DNA of 64,000 nt from Pseudodesulfovibrio sp. zrk46 (GTDB lineage Bacteria; Desulfobacterota; Desulfovibrionia; Desulfovibrionales; Desulfovibrionaceae). The DNA is taken from assembly GCF_012516435.1 (NCBI RefSeq), contig NZ_CP051216.1:3833501-3897500 (forward strand). Direction: 5' to 3'. A model generated the notes under the pieces. It did not search any database, had not been told where the DNA came from, and worked only from the letters and a program-made list of their open reading frames with translations. Shown one piece after another: positions 16,386 through 25,515 of this stretch. The position numbers and the translations under genes were made by a program. How positions within the stretch are numbered: the stretch's first letter is position 1; every line of letters begins with the position of its first letter.

Positions 16386-19070
16386 ATGTTTAAGAGATTA
16401 TTGTTGCTGGGGGGACTGCTAATGCTCCTGACCGGCTGCCAGGCACACATGAACAAGAAAACGGAGACTATGAAGGATACTGCCACGCTCCCAACACTGG
16501 CCGAAATGGCCAAGGGTGAGACGCAAGTCGTCAAACTCAAGAATGGACTGACTGTCCTCATCAAGGAAGATGACCGCTTTCCGCTGGTCAATGCCCGCCT
16601 TTACGTACACGCGGGCAGCGCATACGAGAATCCAGAGATCGCGGGCATCAGCCACCTGCTGGAGCATATGGTCTTCAAAGGCACTGAAAAGCGCGGTGTT
16701 GGCGACTCTGCCCGCCAGATCGAAGAGGTTGGCGGTAATATCAACGCAGCCACCAGCTTTGACTACACGGTGTATTTTGTCGAAGTCCCCGATGATCAGT
16801 TGAATCTGGGCCTCGACGTCATCACTGACATGGCCTTCAACCCGGCCATTGATCCTGTAGAATTGGAAAGTGAAAAGAAGGTTGTTCTCGAGGAGTTGGA
16901 ACGCGGCGAGGACACTCCTGGCAGCAAGCTCTTCAAGACTCTGCAGGGAATGATCTGGCCCGACACCACCTACGAATGGCCCATCATCGGTTTCCGTGAA
17001 ACCGTCCAGAACATCTCTCGAGATGACATCAAGGACTACATCGCCCGCTACTACGAGCCGCAAAACATGATGCTGGCCATCGTGGGCAAAATTGACCCTG
17101 ACAAAGCTCTGGAAGAAGCGGAACGCTTGCTGGGCGGCCTGAAAAACTCCAAGCCTTTGACTCCACCTGAGATGATCACCATTCCTGAAGCCGGTAAGGG
17201 CCCTCGTGTGGTGAAGCTCACAGGTCAATGGAATAAGGTATATATGGGCGCAGCTTTCCCGATCCCCAACGGCGCAGCCGCTGAGATCGCAGGACTCGAC
17301 ATTCTTTGCCAGCTCCTAGGTGGCGATGATACTTCTCGCTTCTACCGTAAGTTCAAGTACGAAAAGCAGTTAGTGGACGACATTTCCATCTCCCCCCTCA
17401 CCTTGGAACGAGGCGGCATGCTGTACATCCACGCGACCCTCGACGCTGACAAGGTAGACACGTTCTGGAACGAACTCATGACCGAGCTCGCTTCTTTTGA
17501 CGCCGCAAACTTCACGGATCGTGAAATTGAACGCGCCCGCCTGAACATCGAAGACTCCATGTTCCTTGCCAAGGAGACCCTTTCCGGTCTCGCCAGCAAG
17601 ACCGCCTACCTCCAGTTCTTTGAAGACGGAGAACAGGCTGAGCAGAACTATCTCTTCCAACTCAGCCAGGTGAATCGCGATGAAATGAAGGCTTTGTACG
17701 AGCGTTTCATCCGCCCGGATCAACTCTCCACTGTAATCCTCACCCCTGAATCCAGTGACATGAATTCTGATGAACTGGTTGCAGTGACAGAAAATATCTG
17801 GCCCGTTCAAAACGGCATCAAAAAGGCACAGACCGCGATTGTTGACACCGCTGATCGTGAAATCGAATTACCCGGCGGCAACAAGCTCGTACTCCTGCCC
17901 GACAACACACTGCCTTACACCGGCATCTCCATTTACTGGACTGGTGGTGACGGAGAACTCACCCCTGAACAGCAGGGCCTCGCCGCTCTCACTGCCAAGG
18001 CCCTCACTCGTGGCACGATGACAATGTCCGCTACCGAGGTGCAGGACTTCCTTTCCGACCACGCAGCGTCTCTGGGCTCCAGCTCCGGTCGCAACGTATT
18101 CGCTCTGGAGACCAAGTTCCCCACTCGCTTCACCGGTGAAGTACTGCCACTGGTACGCGACGTGCTCACCGCACCGGCTTTCGACACAGCAGAGATCGAA
18201 CGCGCAAAGCAGGATCAGATTTCCGGCATCAAACGCCGTGAAGATCGCCCCCTTGGCCTCGCCTTCCGTCACCTCTTCCCGTTCCTCTACAAGACGGGTC
18301 CCTACGCCATGCTGCATCAGGGCACCATCGAGGATGTAGAAGGTTTCGGTCAGGCCGACATCATGCGATTCTGGGGCCGCCAGTCCATGCAGCCGTTCAC
18401 CATCGCTGTCTGTGGACAATTTGACGCTGACACCATCCAGCAGTTCGCAACCGAGGTATCCCAGACCCTGACCGCTCCTGGTGTCACCTACGAGTTCACC
18501 ACCCCGGAATGGGGCAAGGAACGCGAAGCGTCACTGCATCTCCCGGACCGCAACCAGTCCCACCTGCTCATGGTCTTCCCGACCCCCGGCAAGACGGATC
18601 GCGTTGCCTCTGCGCGTCTGGAGCTGCTCAAAGCTGCCCTTTCCGGTCAGTCCGGCCTCCTGTTCCGCGACCTCCGCGACAAGCAAGGTTTGGCTTACAC
18701 TGTAACGTCCCTGCTCTGGCAGTCTCGCAACACCGGTTTCCTGGCCCTGTACATCGGCACAAGCCCTGACAAGGTCGACCAATCTCTGGAAGGTTTCAAC
18801 AAGGTCATCGCTGATCTTCAGGCCAATGATCTTCCCGAAGAAGAACTGGTTCGCGCTCGCAACATTCTGGTGGGCGACTACTACCAGCAGCATCAGTCGC
18901 TGCTGTCCCGCAGTCGCCAGGCCGCAAGCCTCATCACCCGCGGTTTTGATCGCGGTTACGAGCAGGACATCATCGAACGCGCCAAGTCCGTCACATCTGA
19001 AGAAATCAGGGAGCTGGTCAAGGAGTACCTCGACCCGGCCAAGTCCTATCTGATGAAGGTCACGCCGTAA
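16386..19070 (+). CDS. M16 family zinc metallopeptidase, two-domain, lipoprotein
   Basis: An 894-residue pitrilysin-family protein. The signal peptide ends at LLTGC with the lipidated Cys at residue 18, so it is probably anchored to a membrane in the periplasm. The inverted zinc motif is H90-LLE-H94 (HLLEHMVFKGT), and a further Glu lies in VVLEELERGED (about residue 170). The second M16 half (about 480-890) carries the C-terminal R/Y-type region and lacks the zinc motif, as usual for the M16B active-inactive arrangement. GGAGAT precedes the ATG. It presumably degrades peptides in the envelope; substrate unknown. A single-gene unit closed by a strong terminator. Confidence 0.9.
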   Translation: MFKRLLLLGGLLMLLTGCQAHMNKKTETMKDTATLPTLAEMAKGETQVVKLKNGLTVLIKEDDRFPLVNARLYVHAGSAYENPEIAGISHLLEHMVFKGTEKRGVGDSARQIEEVGGNINAATSFDYTVYFVEVPDDQLNLGLDVITDMAFNPAIDPVELESEKKVVLEELERGEDTPGSKLFKTLQGMIWPDTTYEWPIIGFRETVQNISRDDIKDYIARYYEPQNMMLAIVGKIDPDKALEEAERLLGGLKNSKPLTPPEMITIPEAGKGPRVVKLTGQWNKVYMGAAFPIPNGAAAEIAGLDILCQLLGGDDTSRFYRKFKYEKQLVDDISISPLTLERGGMLYIHATLDADKVDTFWNELMTELASFDAANFTDREIERARLNIEDSMFLAKETLSGLASKTAYLQFFEDGEQAEQNYLFQLSQVNRDEMKALYERFIRPDQLSTVILTPESSDMNSDELVAVTENIWPVQNGIKKAQTAIVDTADREIELPGGNKLVLLPDNTLPYTGISIYWTGGDGELTPEQQGLAALTAKALTRGTMTMSATEVQDFLSDHAASLGSSSGRNVFALETKFPTRFTGEVLPLVRDVLTAPAFDTAEIERAKQDQISGIKRREDRPLGLAFRHLFPFLYKTGPYAMLHQGTIEDVEGFGQADIMRFWGRQSMQPFTIAVCGQFDADTIQQFATEVSQTLTAPGVTYEFTTPEWGKEREASLHLPDRNQSHLLMVFPTPGKTDRVASARLELLKAALSGQSGLLFRDLRDKQGLAYTVTSLLWQSRNTGFLALYIGTSPDKVDQSLEGFNKVIADLQANDLPEEELVRARNILVGDYYQQHQSLLSRSRQAASLITRGFDRGYEQDIIERAKSVTSEEIRELVKEYLDPAKSYLMKVTP

Positions 19071-19095
19071 GTTCTGACCTGACAAGCAACAACAT

Positions 19096-19133
19096 AAACC
19101 GGCTCAAGGAGTTTTTCCTTGAGCCGGTTTTTT
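19096..19133 (+). terminator. Terminator after the M16 peptidase gene
   Basis: AAACCGGCTCAAGGA and TCCTTGAGCCGGTTT form a 15-bp stem with a GTTTT loop and end in TTT. Confidence 0.92.
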
Positions 19134-19254
19134 ATATCCGCTGTAGAGAGAAAGCCCCCCGCCCATACTCTCGCAGTCCCCCACTTGCGCCACTTTGCGC
19201 AGTGGGCTATACAATCTCAACACGTTCTAGAAAATCTATAGAGAGGACTGAAGC

Positions 19255-19596
19255 ATGGCGCTCATATTTGGTTCCCCCAAAAAGACGGGAGCACGACGGG
19301 AAGACGTGAAAATGGATCACCGTTTGACCCTGGCCAAGGACATGTACATGGCCGGACGAATGAAGATCATGACCACAGAAACCATTCCCGGCCGGGAGAT
19401 TCTGTCTGCTTTCGGACTGATCGTCTGCCGCAGTTATACCTTTGACAATGCTTTTTACGGTCTCATGGCACAGGCGGTTGATGTCAACGCCGACGCCATC
19501 GTGGGATACCGCGAGTCCGTATCCTTCCATCCAGAAGGAGACAAATACTACTCCTGCTACGGCACAGCCGTACGCATGAAGAAAGTCAAAAAATAG
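19255..19596 (+). CDS. YbjQ/UPF0145-like putative heavy-metal-binding domain protein
   Basis: A 113-residue cytoplasmic protein. The core TTETIPGREILSAFGLIVC, the VNADAIVGYR segment and the final YGTAVRM strand match the YbjQ_1/UPF0145 fold, which usually has about 105 residues. The family function is not established; metal binding is only suggested by the fold name. AGAGAGG lies upstream of the ATG. Single-gene unit between two terminators. Confidence 0.75.
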   Translation: MALIFGSPKKTGARREDVKMDHRLTLAKDMYMAGRMKIMTTETIPGREILSAFGLIVCRSYTFDNAFYGLMAQAVDVNADAIVGYRESVSFHPEGDKYYSCYGTAVRMKKVKK

Positions 19597-19632
19597 GCAC
19601 AGTTTTTCAGTTCTCCCACTGAGAAATCCACT

Positions 19633-19680
19633 TCTGAAATAAAAAAAGGCTACGGAGTACCGTAGCCTTTTTTATTTCAG
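19633..19680. terminator. Bidirectional terminator between ybjQ-like and rnj
   Basis: CTGAAATAAAAAA-A-GGCTACGG and CCGTAGCCTTTTTTATTTCAG pair around AGTA, giving T-tracts in both directions. The GGCTACGG/CCGTAGCC core recurs in the terminator at 51526-51552. Confidence 0.9.
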
Positions 19681-19698
19681 AATAAGTCTCGACTTTTT

Positions 19699-21366
19699 CT
19701 ATTCACTGTTCTCGATAGAAATGACGAGCGGCACGACGACAGGGTCGCGACCGAGCACTTTTCGGAAGAATCGACGAAGTGCGGAACGAATGCGCTCTTT
19801 GAGTTTCTGCGTCTCACCGGGAGCGATGTTCTCATGAACATCGAGCACGATACATTTCGCGTCATCCAAAAGATGCCGATACTCTTCTTCAAAGACAAAG
19901 CCCTTGGATAGAATGTCCGGCCCAATGGTGATTTCACCCGAGGCTTCATCAAGTACCAGCAAGACGATGACCATACCCTCGCCTGCCAACAGCTGACGTT
20001 CCTTGAGCACAGACTGCCCCACGTCACCAACGCCTTTACCGTCCACTAGAATCTTATCTGCCGGAAACAGAGGCCCATACTCGACGTAACCGTCTTCATA
20101 AAATGTCACGGGCTGGCCATTCTCCACCACTAGGGCAGAACGCTCATCCACACCACAGTCGATGGCGAGACGCTGATGCTTGACCAAATGGCGATACTCA
20201 CCATGAACAGGAATGAAGTACTTGGGACGAACCGTCTCAATCATCAAGGCGAGTTCTCCGGCATGGGCATGCCCCGACGCGTGGATACCGTGCATCTTTT
20301 CGTAAAGAACCTCGGCACCAAAACGATAGAGGTTATTGATGACCTTGGTGATAGCCTTGACGTTGCCGGGAATGAATCGGGACGAAAGGATGAACAGGTC
20401 ATCTGGGCGCACCTGAATCTGACGATGCTGTCCCATGGCTATACGGGAAAGCGCGGCCAAAGGTTCGCCCTGCGAGCCAGTAATGAGCAAGACCAGTTCA
20501 GAGTCTCCGTATTGGTCAAGTCCCTCTAAATCGATGAAAGTCCCTTTGGGGATTTTGAGATGCCCCATATCACGGGCCAACTCGATATTGCGATACAAGC
20601 TACGACCGGAAACCGCCACTTTTCGTCCCTGCGCATCGGCCAGATCAAAGACTTCCTGCATGCGTTGAATATGGCTGGAAAACAGCGATACCAGAATTCG
20701 GCCTTTGGCCTTGGAGAAAATCTCGCGCAGGGAAACCTTGATCTCACGTTCGGTCAGGGCAAACCCTTCACTCTCAACGTTGGTGGAGTCCGACAGGAGA
20801 AGATGCACACCCGGTTCCGAGAACTTGCGGAACGCGGTCAAGTCTGTGGCATGACCGCCCAACGGGTTGCGATCGATCTTGAAATCGCCAGTATGAACGA
20901 TACGACCTACCGGTGTTTCGATGCCAAGGCCATAGCCCTCAATGATGGAATGACAAACCGGGAAAAAGTTGAATTTGAAATCACCGATAAGGACACGATC
21001 ATTAGGACGCACAGGGCGAAGATCAGCCCAACGGTCAAGGTCGTGCTCCTTGAGTTTATTCTCAACCAGACCAAGGGTAAACTGGCTGCCGTAGACCGGA
21101 ACATCTACATTCTGGAGCAACCACGGCAGTGCACCGATGTGATCCTCATGACCATGGGTCAAGACGATACCGTGAAGCATTTCCTTGTTTTTAAGTATGA
21201 AATCAAAACAGGGAATCACCACGTCCACACCAAAGTGATAATCCTCTGGAAACATCAGGCCGCAATCGACAAGCACCATGGACTTTTCCGTCTTGTAGGC
21301 CATGCAGTTCATGCCGATCTCGCCGAGACCGCCAAGGGGGTAGAGAGTAAGTGACGTGGATGCCAT
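19699..21366 (-). CDS. rnj: Ribonuclease J
   Basis: A 555-residue metallo-beta-lactamase/beta-CASP nuclease. The dinuclear zinc motif is H71-G-H73-E-D75-H76 (LTHGHEDHIGALP), later ligands are in VHTGDFKID, and the beta-CASP region has SGRSLYRN and TGSQGEPLAALSR. The C-terminal part includes HASGHAHAGEL and VHGEYRHL. RNase J acts on mRNA ends and rRNA precursors as a 5'-3' exonuclease and endonuclease. It lies five bases after the acyltransferase gene and is the last gene of that unit. Confidence 0.94.
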   Translation of the reverse strand: MASTSLTLYPLGGLGEIGMNCMAYKTEKSMVLVDCGLMFPEDYHFGVDVVIPCFDFILKNKEMLHGIVLTHGHEDHIGALPWLLQNVDVPVYGSQFTLGLVENKLKEHDLDRWADLRPVRPNDRVLIGDFKFNFFPVCHSIIEGYGLGIETPVGRIVHTGDFKIDRNPLGGHATDLTAFRKFSEPGVHLLLSDSTNVESEGFALTEREIKVSLREIFSKAKGRILVSLFSSHIQRMQEVFDLADAQGRKVAVSGRSLYRNIELARDMGHLKIPKGTFIDLEGLDQYGDSELVLLITGSQGEPLAALSRIAMGQHRQIQVRPDDLFILSSRFIPGNVKAITKVINNLYRFGAEVLYEKMHGIHASGHAHAGELALMIETVRPKYFIPVHGEYRHLVKHQRLAIDCGVDERSALVVENGQPVTFYEDGYVEYGPLFPADKILVDGKGVGDVGQSVLKERQLLAGEGMVIVLLVLDEASGEITIGPDILSKGFVFEEEYRHLLDDAKCIVLDVHENIAPGETQKLKERIRSALRRFFRKVLGRDPVVVPLVISIENSE

Positions 21367-21371
21367 ACAGC

Positions 21372-22094
21372 TTAGCCCTTCTTGAGCAGTTCCTTGTATT
21401 CTTTACGCATGAGTTCGCGCAATTCCTCAGTGAACTTATCACGATCCTTGAGAGAGTACTTAGAAGTATCAATAGGAGGCAGTGCCTTGAAGCGGATCGT
21501 CGGTCCGTTGTTAAGGATCAGTTGGCCTTTACCCATGATCTTGCTGGTATTGGTCATGACGAACGGGACAACCGGCAGACCGGACTTGAGAGCGATGATG
21601 ATGCCGCCCACCTTGAATTCCATGAGGTCTTCAGGGTTCTTGTTACGGGTACCTTCGGGGAAGATTACCGGGCTAAAACCAGACTTTGCCTTTTCTACAG
21701 CCTCGTTCAGCGACTTCATGGCTGCGCGGCGGTTCTCACGGTCAATGGAGATGTGGCCAGCATGGGCCAGCGCCTTGCCGTATACCGGGATATCAAAGAG
21801 AGACTTCTTTGCGACGAAGCGAACACGATAATTCCGAAGCGCATTGAATACGACAGGAATATCCAGATTGGACTGGTGATTACCGATAAAAACATAGTGA
21901 CCATTGGGGTCAATGTTGCCCATGTCCACTTCCACTTTCAACTTGGCAAGTTTGACAGCGGTTTCTGCCCACTTGAACCCCCAGTAATCATATTCCTCGG
22001 GAGTGGCGGTGGCAGGGTCAACACGCATCATGCGAATGCTATAATAAACCGTGATGACATACAAAATGACTACATAAAAAATACGTCGAAACAT
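21372..22094 (-). CDS. plsC: Lysophospholipid acyltransferase (1-acyl-glycerol-3-phosphate acyltransferase, PlsC-like)
   Basis: A 240-residue membrane-associated acyltransferase. One N-terminal hydrophobic helix (FYVVILYVITVYYSI) is followed by block I NHQSNLD (the NHx4D catalytic motif) and block III FPEGTRNKN. It transfers an acyl chain to lysophosphatidic acid to make phosphatidic acid, the substrate of the CdsA encoded near 32.4 kb. First gene of the unit with rnj. Confidence 0.88.
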   Translation of the reverse strand: MFRRIFYVVILYVITVYYSIRMMRVDPATATPEEYDYWGFKWAETAVKLAKLKVEVDMGNIDPNGHYVFIGNHQSNLDIPVVFNALRNYRVRFVAKKSLFDIPVYGKALAHAGHISIDRENRRAAMKSLNEAVEKAKSGFSPVIFPEGTRNKNPEDLMEFKVGGIIIALKSGLPVVPFVMTNTSKIMGKGQLILNNGPTIRFKALPPIDTSKYSLKDRDKFTEELRELMRKEYKELLKKG

Positions 22095-22169
22095 TTACTC
22101 TTCCTTATTGTTATCGCTCACGAATGAGTAAACCAAATCAGGGCATGAAACAAGGGAATCGGTATGGAA

Positions 22170-22201
22170 AAAGAAAAAGGGCGACGGAAATCCCGTCGCC
22201 C
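22170..22201 (-). terminator. Terminator of the EF-G-like gene
   Basis: On the minus strand GGGCGACGG and CCGTCGCCC pair around five bases, followed by a T-rich tail (TTTTTC). It lies 26 bases after the stop. Confidence 0.88.
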
Positions 22202-22226
22202 TTCGCTTCTATTTTACTAAACCTGC

Positions 22227-24290
22227 TTAGTCTGCTTCTCTGGCAGTCTTATAAGCATCGATAACCTTCTGTGCTTCCTGGGGCGGGCACTCTTCGTAGG
22301 CAGCGAATTCCATGAAGAATGTACCCTGACCACCAGTCATGGAGTTCAGGTCCGGAGCATACTTGAGCATTTCGGACATGGGCACGTGAGCCTTCACTTC
22401 TGTCAGCCCAGCCTGGGAGTCAGAGCCCAACACCTTACCACGCCGGGAGGACAGGTCGCCGATAACGTCACCCATGAAGGCATCGGGCACCGCGACGGTC
22501 ACCAGCATGACGGGCTCAAGGAGAGCCATCTGTGCTTTCTCGGCGGCCTTTTTGAATGCCAGAGAACCGGCAACCTTGAACGCCATTTCCGAGGAGTCAA
22601 CGTTGTGATAGCTGCCGTCGTACAAAGTGATCTCAAAATCGATGACCGGATACCCTGCGAGCACGCCGCGGGCAGCGGTTTCCTGGATACCCTTATCGAC
22701 AGCCGGGATGAACTGACGCGGGATGGAACCACCGACGATCTTGTCGATGAACTCATAACCATCGCCGGAAGTCCGGGGAGTAACGTTGATCCAGCAATCG
22801 CCGAACTGACCGCGTCCACCAGACTGTTTCTTATGACGGCCCTGAATTTCGTTGGCAGGAGACTTGAAGGTTTCACGGTACGGAACCTTAGGCGTCTTCA
22901 GCACGATATCAGCCTTATAGCGGCGCTTGGCTTTTTCAACAGATATCTCGATATGGTTCTGGCCCATACCGGAGAGAAGGATGTCACCGGACTCTTCGTC
23001 GCGAGACAGAGTCAGAGTGATATCTTCATCAAGCAACTTGGCAACTGCAGCGTAGACCTTATCTTCGTCGCCCTTCTCGGCCGGAGCCAGCGCAAAGGTA
23101 ATAAGCTGAGGAGCCTTTTCGGGCTTAACCAGTTTAAAATCGTCCTTCTCAGCCACAAGGGTCTCGCCGGTCTTGGTATTCTTCAGTTTGGCCAGCGTCA
23201 CGATGGAGCCAGGCCCCATAGCAGTCTTGCTCTGAGCGGACTCCTTACCCGTGGTCAACAGCAACTGACCAACACGCTCTTTCTCGCCGTTGGAAGCGTT
23301 GAGCAGATGGGAATCAGGATTAAGTTCGCCAGACAGGACGCGAACAATTGTCAGCTGACCAGCAAACGGGTCTGCAAGGGTTTTGAAAACAAAGCAGGAC
23401 AGGGGCTCGTCGGGAGAACTGGCGCGCTCGCCCTCTTCGCCTTCCCATGCTGGATGCTCCAGCGGGCTAGGCATCAGATTCTGCACACTATCGAGAATCA
23501 TCTGGCCGCCCTGGTTGTTCAAGGCTGCGGCAACGACCACCGGAACCAGCTCGCCAGAAGCGACACCGGCCTTGAGGCCCTGAGTAATCTGCTCGGGGGT
23601 CAGTTCGCCTTCCTCAAAATAGATCTCCATAAGATCTTCGTCAGACTCGGCGATATTTTCGACCATGGTTTCGCGAATAGTTTCGACTTCGTCAACAATA
23701 TCAGCTGGAATCTCGCCCTCGGATACGGCGTTGTCTTCACCGAACATCAAGGCCTTGCCAGACAGCATGTCCACGACGCCCTTGAAGTCTTCCTTGGAAC
23801 CGATGGGATAGTACAGAAGAGCCGGACGAGCGCCGAGTGCTTCGGAAATGCCGTTGAAGGCGGTATCGAAGTCCGCACGGTCGCGGTCCATTTTATTAAT
23901 GACGATCATGGAAGGCAGGCTCATGCCCTGAATCTGAGCCCATACCTTGCGGGTCAGCGGCTTGACGCCGTCGACGGCGTCGATGACCAGCACGGCGCCA
24001 TCCGCAGCCTTGAGGCTGTAGGAAAGATCGCCAGCGAAATTGGAGTCACCGGGAGTATCTATGAGAAAGTGATCATTCTTTTTCCATTTGTAGCTGGCAA
24101 AGCCAGGCTGAATAGAACCGCGACGCTTGATTTCCTCGGGCTCATAATCGAGGACGGTATTGCCGTCTTCGACCTTCCCGAGGCGGTTTACAACGCCAGC
24201 GTTAAAAAGAAGCATCTCGGCCACAGTGGTCTTGCCGCTGCCGCCGTGACCGACGAGTGCGTATGTTCTCTGGTTTTTCAGGTCAGGCAT
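22227..24290 (-). CDS. Elongation factor G-like GTPase (EF-G paralogue)
   Basis: About 687 residues. The second of two close ATGs (24290) is favoured because GGAG lies seven bases before it; the first (24296) is only one base from it. GTPase motifs: G1 GHGGSGKTT, G3 DTPGDSNF, G4 NKMDRDRAD. Domains II to V follow, including the SGGRGQFGDCW and YHNVDSSEMAFKVAGS regions. The G3 element DTPGD differs from canonical EF-G (DTPGH), as do the first residues, placing it with the divergent EF-G2/FusA2-like group. Its neighbours are not ribosomal genes, unlike fusA. Role in translation or ribosome recycling not known. Confidence 0.88.
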   Translation of the reverse strand: MPDLKNQRTYALVGHGGSGKTTVAEMLLFNAGVVNRLGKVEDGNTVLDYEPEEIKRRGSIQPGFASYKWKKNDHFLIDTPGDSNFAGDLSYSLKAADGAVLVIDAVDGVKPLTRKVWAQIQGMSLPSMIVINKMDRDRADFDTAFNGISEALGARPALLYYPIGSKEDFKGVVDMLSGKALMFGEDNAVSEGEIPADIVDEVETIRETMVENIAESDEDLMEIYFEEGELTPEQITQGLKAGVASGELVPVVVAAALNNQGGQMILDSVQNLMPSPLEHPAWEGEEGERASSPDEPLSCFVFKTLADPFAGQLTIVRVLSGELNPDSHLLNASNGEKERVGQLLLTTGKESAQSKTAMGPGSIVTLAKLKNTKTGETLVAEKDDFKLVKPEKAPQLITFALAPAEKGDEDKVYAAVAKLLDEDITLTLSRDEESGDILLSGMGQNHIEISVEKAKRRYKADIVLKTPKVPYRETFKSPANEIQGRHKKQSGGRGQFGDCWINVTPRTSGDGYEFIDKIVGGSIPRQFIPAVDKGIQETAARGVLAGYPVIDFEITLYDGSYHNVDSSEMAFKVAGSLAFKKAAEKAQMALLEPVMLVTVAVPDAFMGDVIGDLSSRRGKVLGSDSQAGLTEVKAHVPMSEMLKYAPDLNSMTGGQGTFFMEFAAYEECPPQEAQKVIDAYKTAREAD

Positions 24291-24552
24291 TCTCATACTC
24301 CAGTGTATTTATTGGTTCTTTCCTGATATCAGGCCTGCCTCAAACCTTGTGCGATACACGCCACTTGGTTTTTGACAGATTTAGTCCTATAGGAAGACCA
24401 ACGCGAAAATGTCAAGTGGGGTAAGCAGAATTAGTCGGTTACTTATCAAGCTGAAATTACTTGATTTTCATAAGACGAACATTCGCACTTTTGACATAAG
24501 TTAAAAATTACAAATAGTTACAACAAATATCCATATATTCCAGGAGCGCACT

Positions 24553-25515
24553 TTGCAGCTTTCAAATGACGTAATTCTGATCGCCCCCGAAACGGTCAAA
24601 GCCGAGGCCAAACATCTGTTCTGGACATGCAATCCAGATGAATCGCTGATGAAATCCATCAATGAATTCGGACAGACTACACCGATTCTGGTGAGCGAAA
24701 CGGGCGGAGAATACGAACTCGTCGCAGGACATGCCCGACTGGCCGCACTCAAAGACATGGGGCTACCTGTGCTGGCGCGTCTGGTCCAAGAGGCCAACGA
24801 GCTCGACAAAGGCCTTCTCTATCTTGCTGACAATGAACACCGCACCGTGGACGACGGAATGCGCCTGACCGCCCTGCGCTACTTTGCTTCACAAGTAGAC
24901 AACAAGACACTGAAGCAGGACATTCTGCCCCGTCTTTGTGTTAAGCCCAAGAGCAAGGATGCCAAGCTCCTTCTCGGCTGGATGACGATGCCGGAGAATT
25001 GGCAGGGGCACTTGGCCGCTGGCAATGTTCCTCTTGCCGCCGGCTCGACTCTTGGCCGCATGGATGAAGCTGATCTGAACGCCCTTGAGCCTCTGTTCTC
25101 CCGCTTCTCTTGGTCCCGCTCCAATGCAGTAAACACCATCAATTGGCTTTTTGAGACCAGCAAGATGAACAACCAGTCCATTGAGTCGACAATTCAAGAC
25201 GCAGGACTAAACGAGATCCTTAGTCAGGGCTTATCTCCCAAAGACGCCATCGCAAGGCTCACTGTTGCCGCAAAAGCTATTCGCTATCCTGAAATATCCA
25301 AACTCCAAGACACATTCAGCAAAGCCACAAGTGAGCTGACCACTGGCACACGCTGGCGCATGAACCAGCCCAACAACTTTGAGACTGGTGGCGCAGAGCT
25401 GACCATTCAGGTCAAAGATGCCAAACAACTGGCTGCTGCTGTCAAAGACCTTGAGGCTATGGCTGGCATGTCCACTTGGGAAACGCTCTGGAAGTTGGGA
25501 GAACAGGATGACTAA
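24553..25515 (+). CDS. ParB-like nuclease-domain (ParB/Srx) protein
   Basis: A 320-residue protein starting at TTG 24553, with CAGGAG at 24541-24546. Residues about 1-100 resemble the ParB/sulfiredoxin fold: SLMKSINEFGQTTPILVS, then YELVAGHARLAALKDMG (the GxxR-type box), then ADNEHRTVDDGMR. The rest has no clear domain but looks helical. The gene overlaps the next one by eight bases, so the two are translationally coupled. It is not beside parA, so a chromosome-partition role is unlikely; a DNA- or nucleotide-binding role is an inference. Confidence 0.72.
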   Translation: MQLSNDVILIAPETVKAEAKHLFWTCNPDESLMKSINEFGQTTPILVSETGGEYELVAGHARLAALKDMGLPVLARLVQEANELDKGLLYLADNEHRTVDDGMRLTALRYFASQVDNKTLKQDILPRLCVKPKSKDAKLLLGWMTMPENWQGHLAAGNVPLAAGSTLGRMDEADLNALEPLFSRFSWSRSNAVNTINWLFETSKMNNQSIESTIQDAGLNEILSQGLSPKDAIARLTVAAKAIRYPEISKLQDTFSKATSELTTGTRWRMNQPNNFETGGAELTIQVKDAKQLAAAVKDLEAMAGMSTWETLWKLGEQDD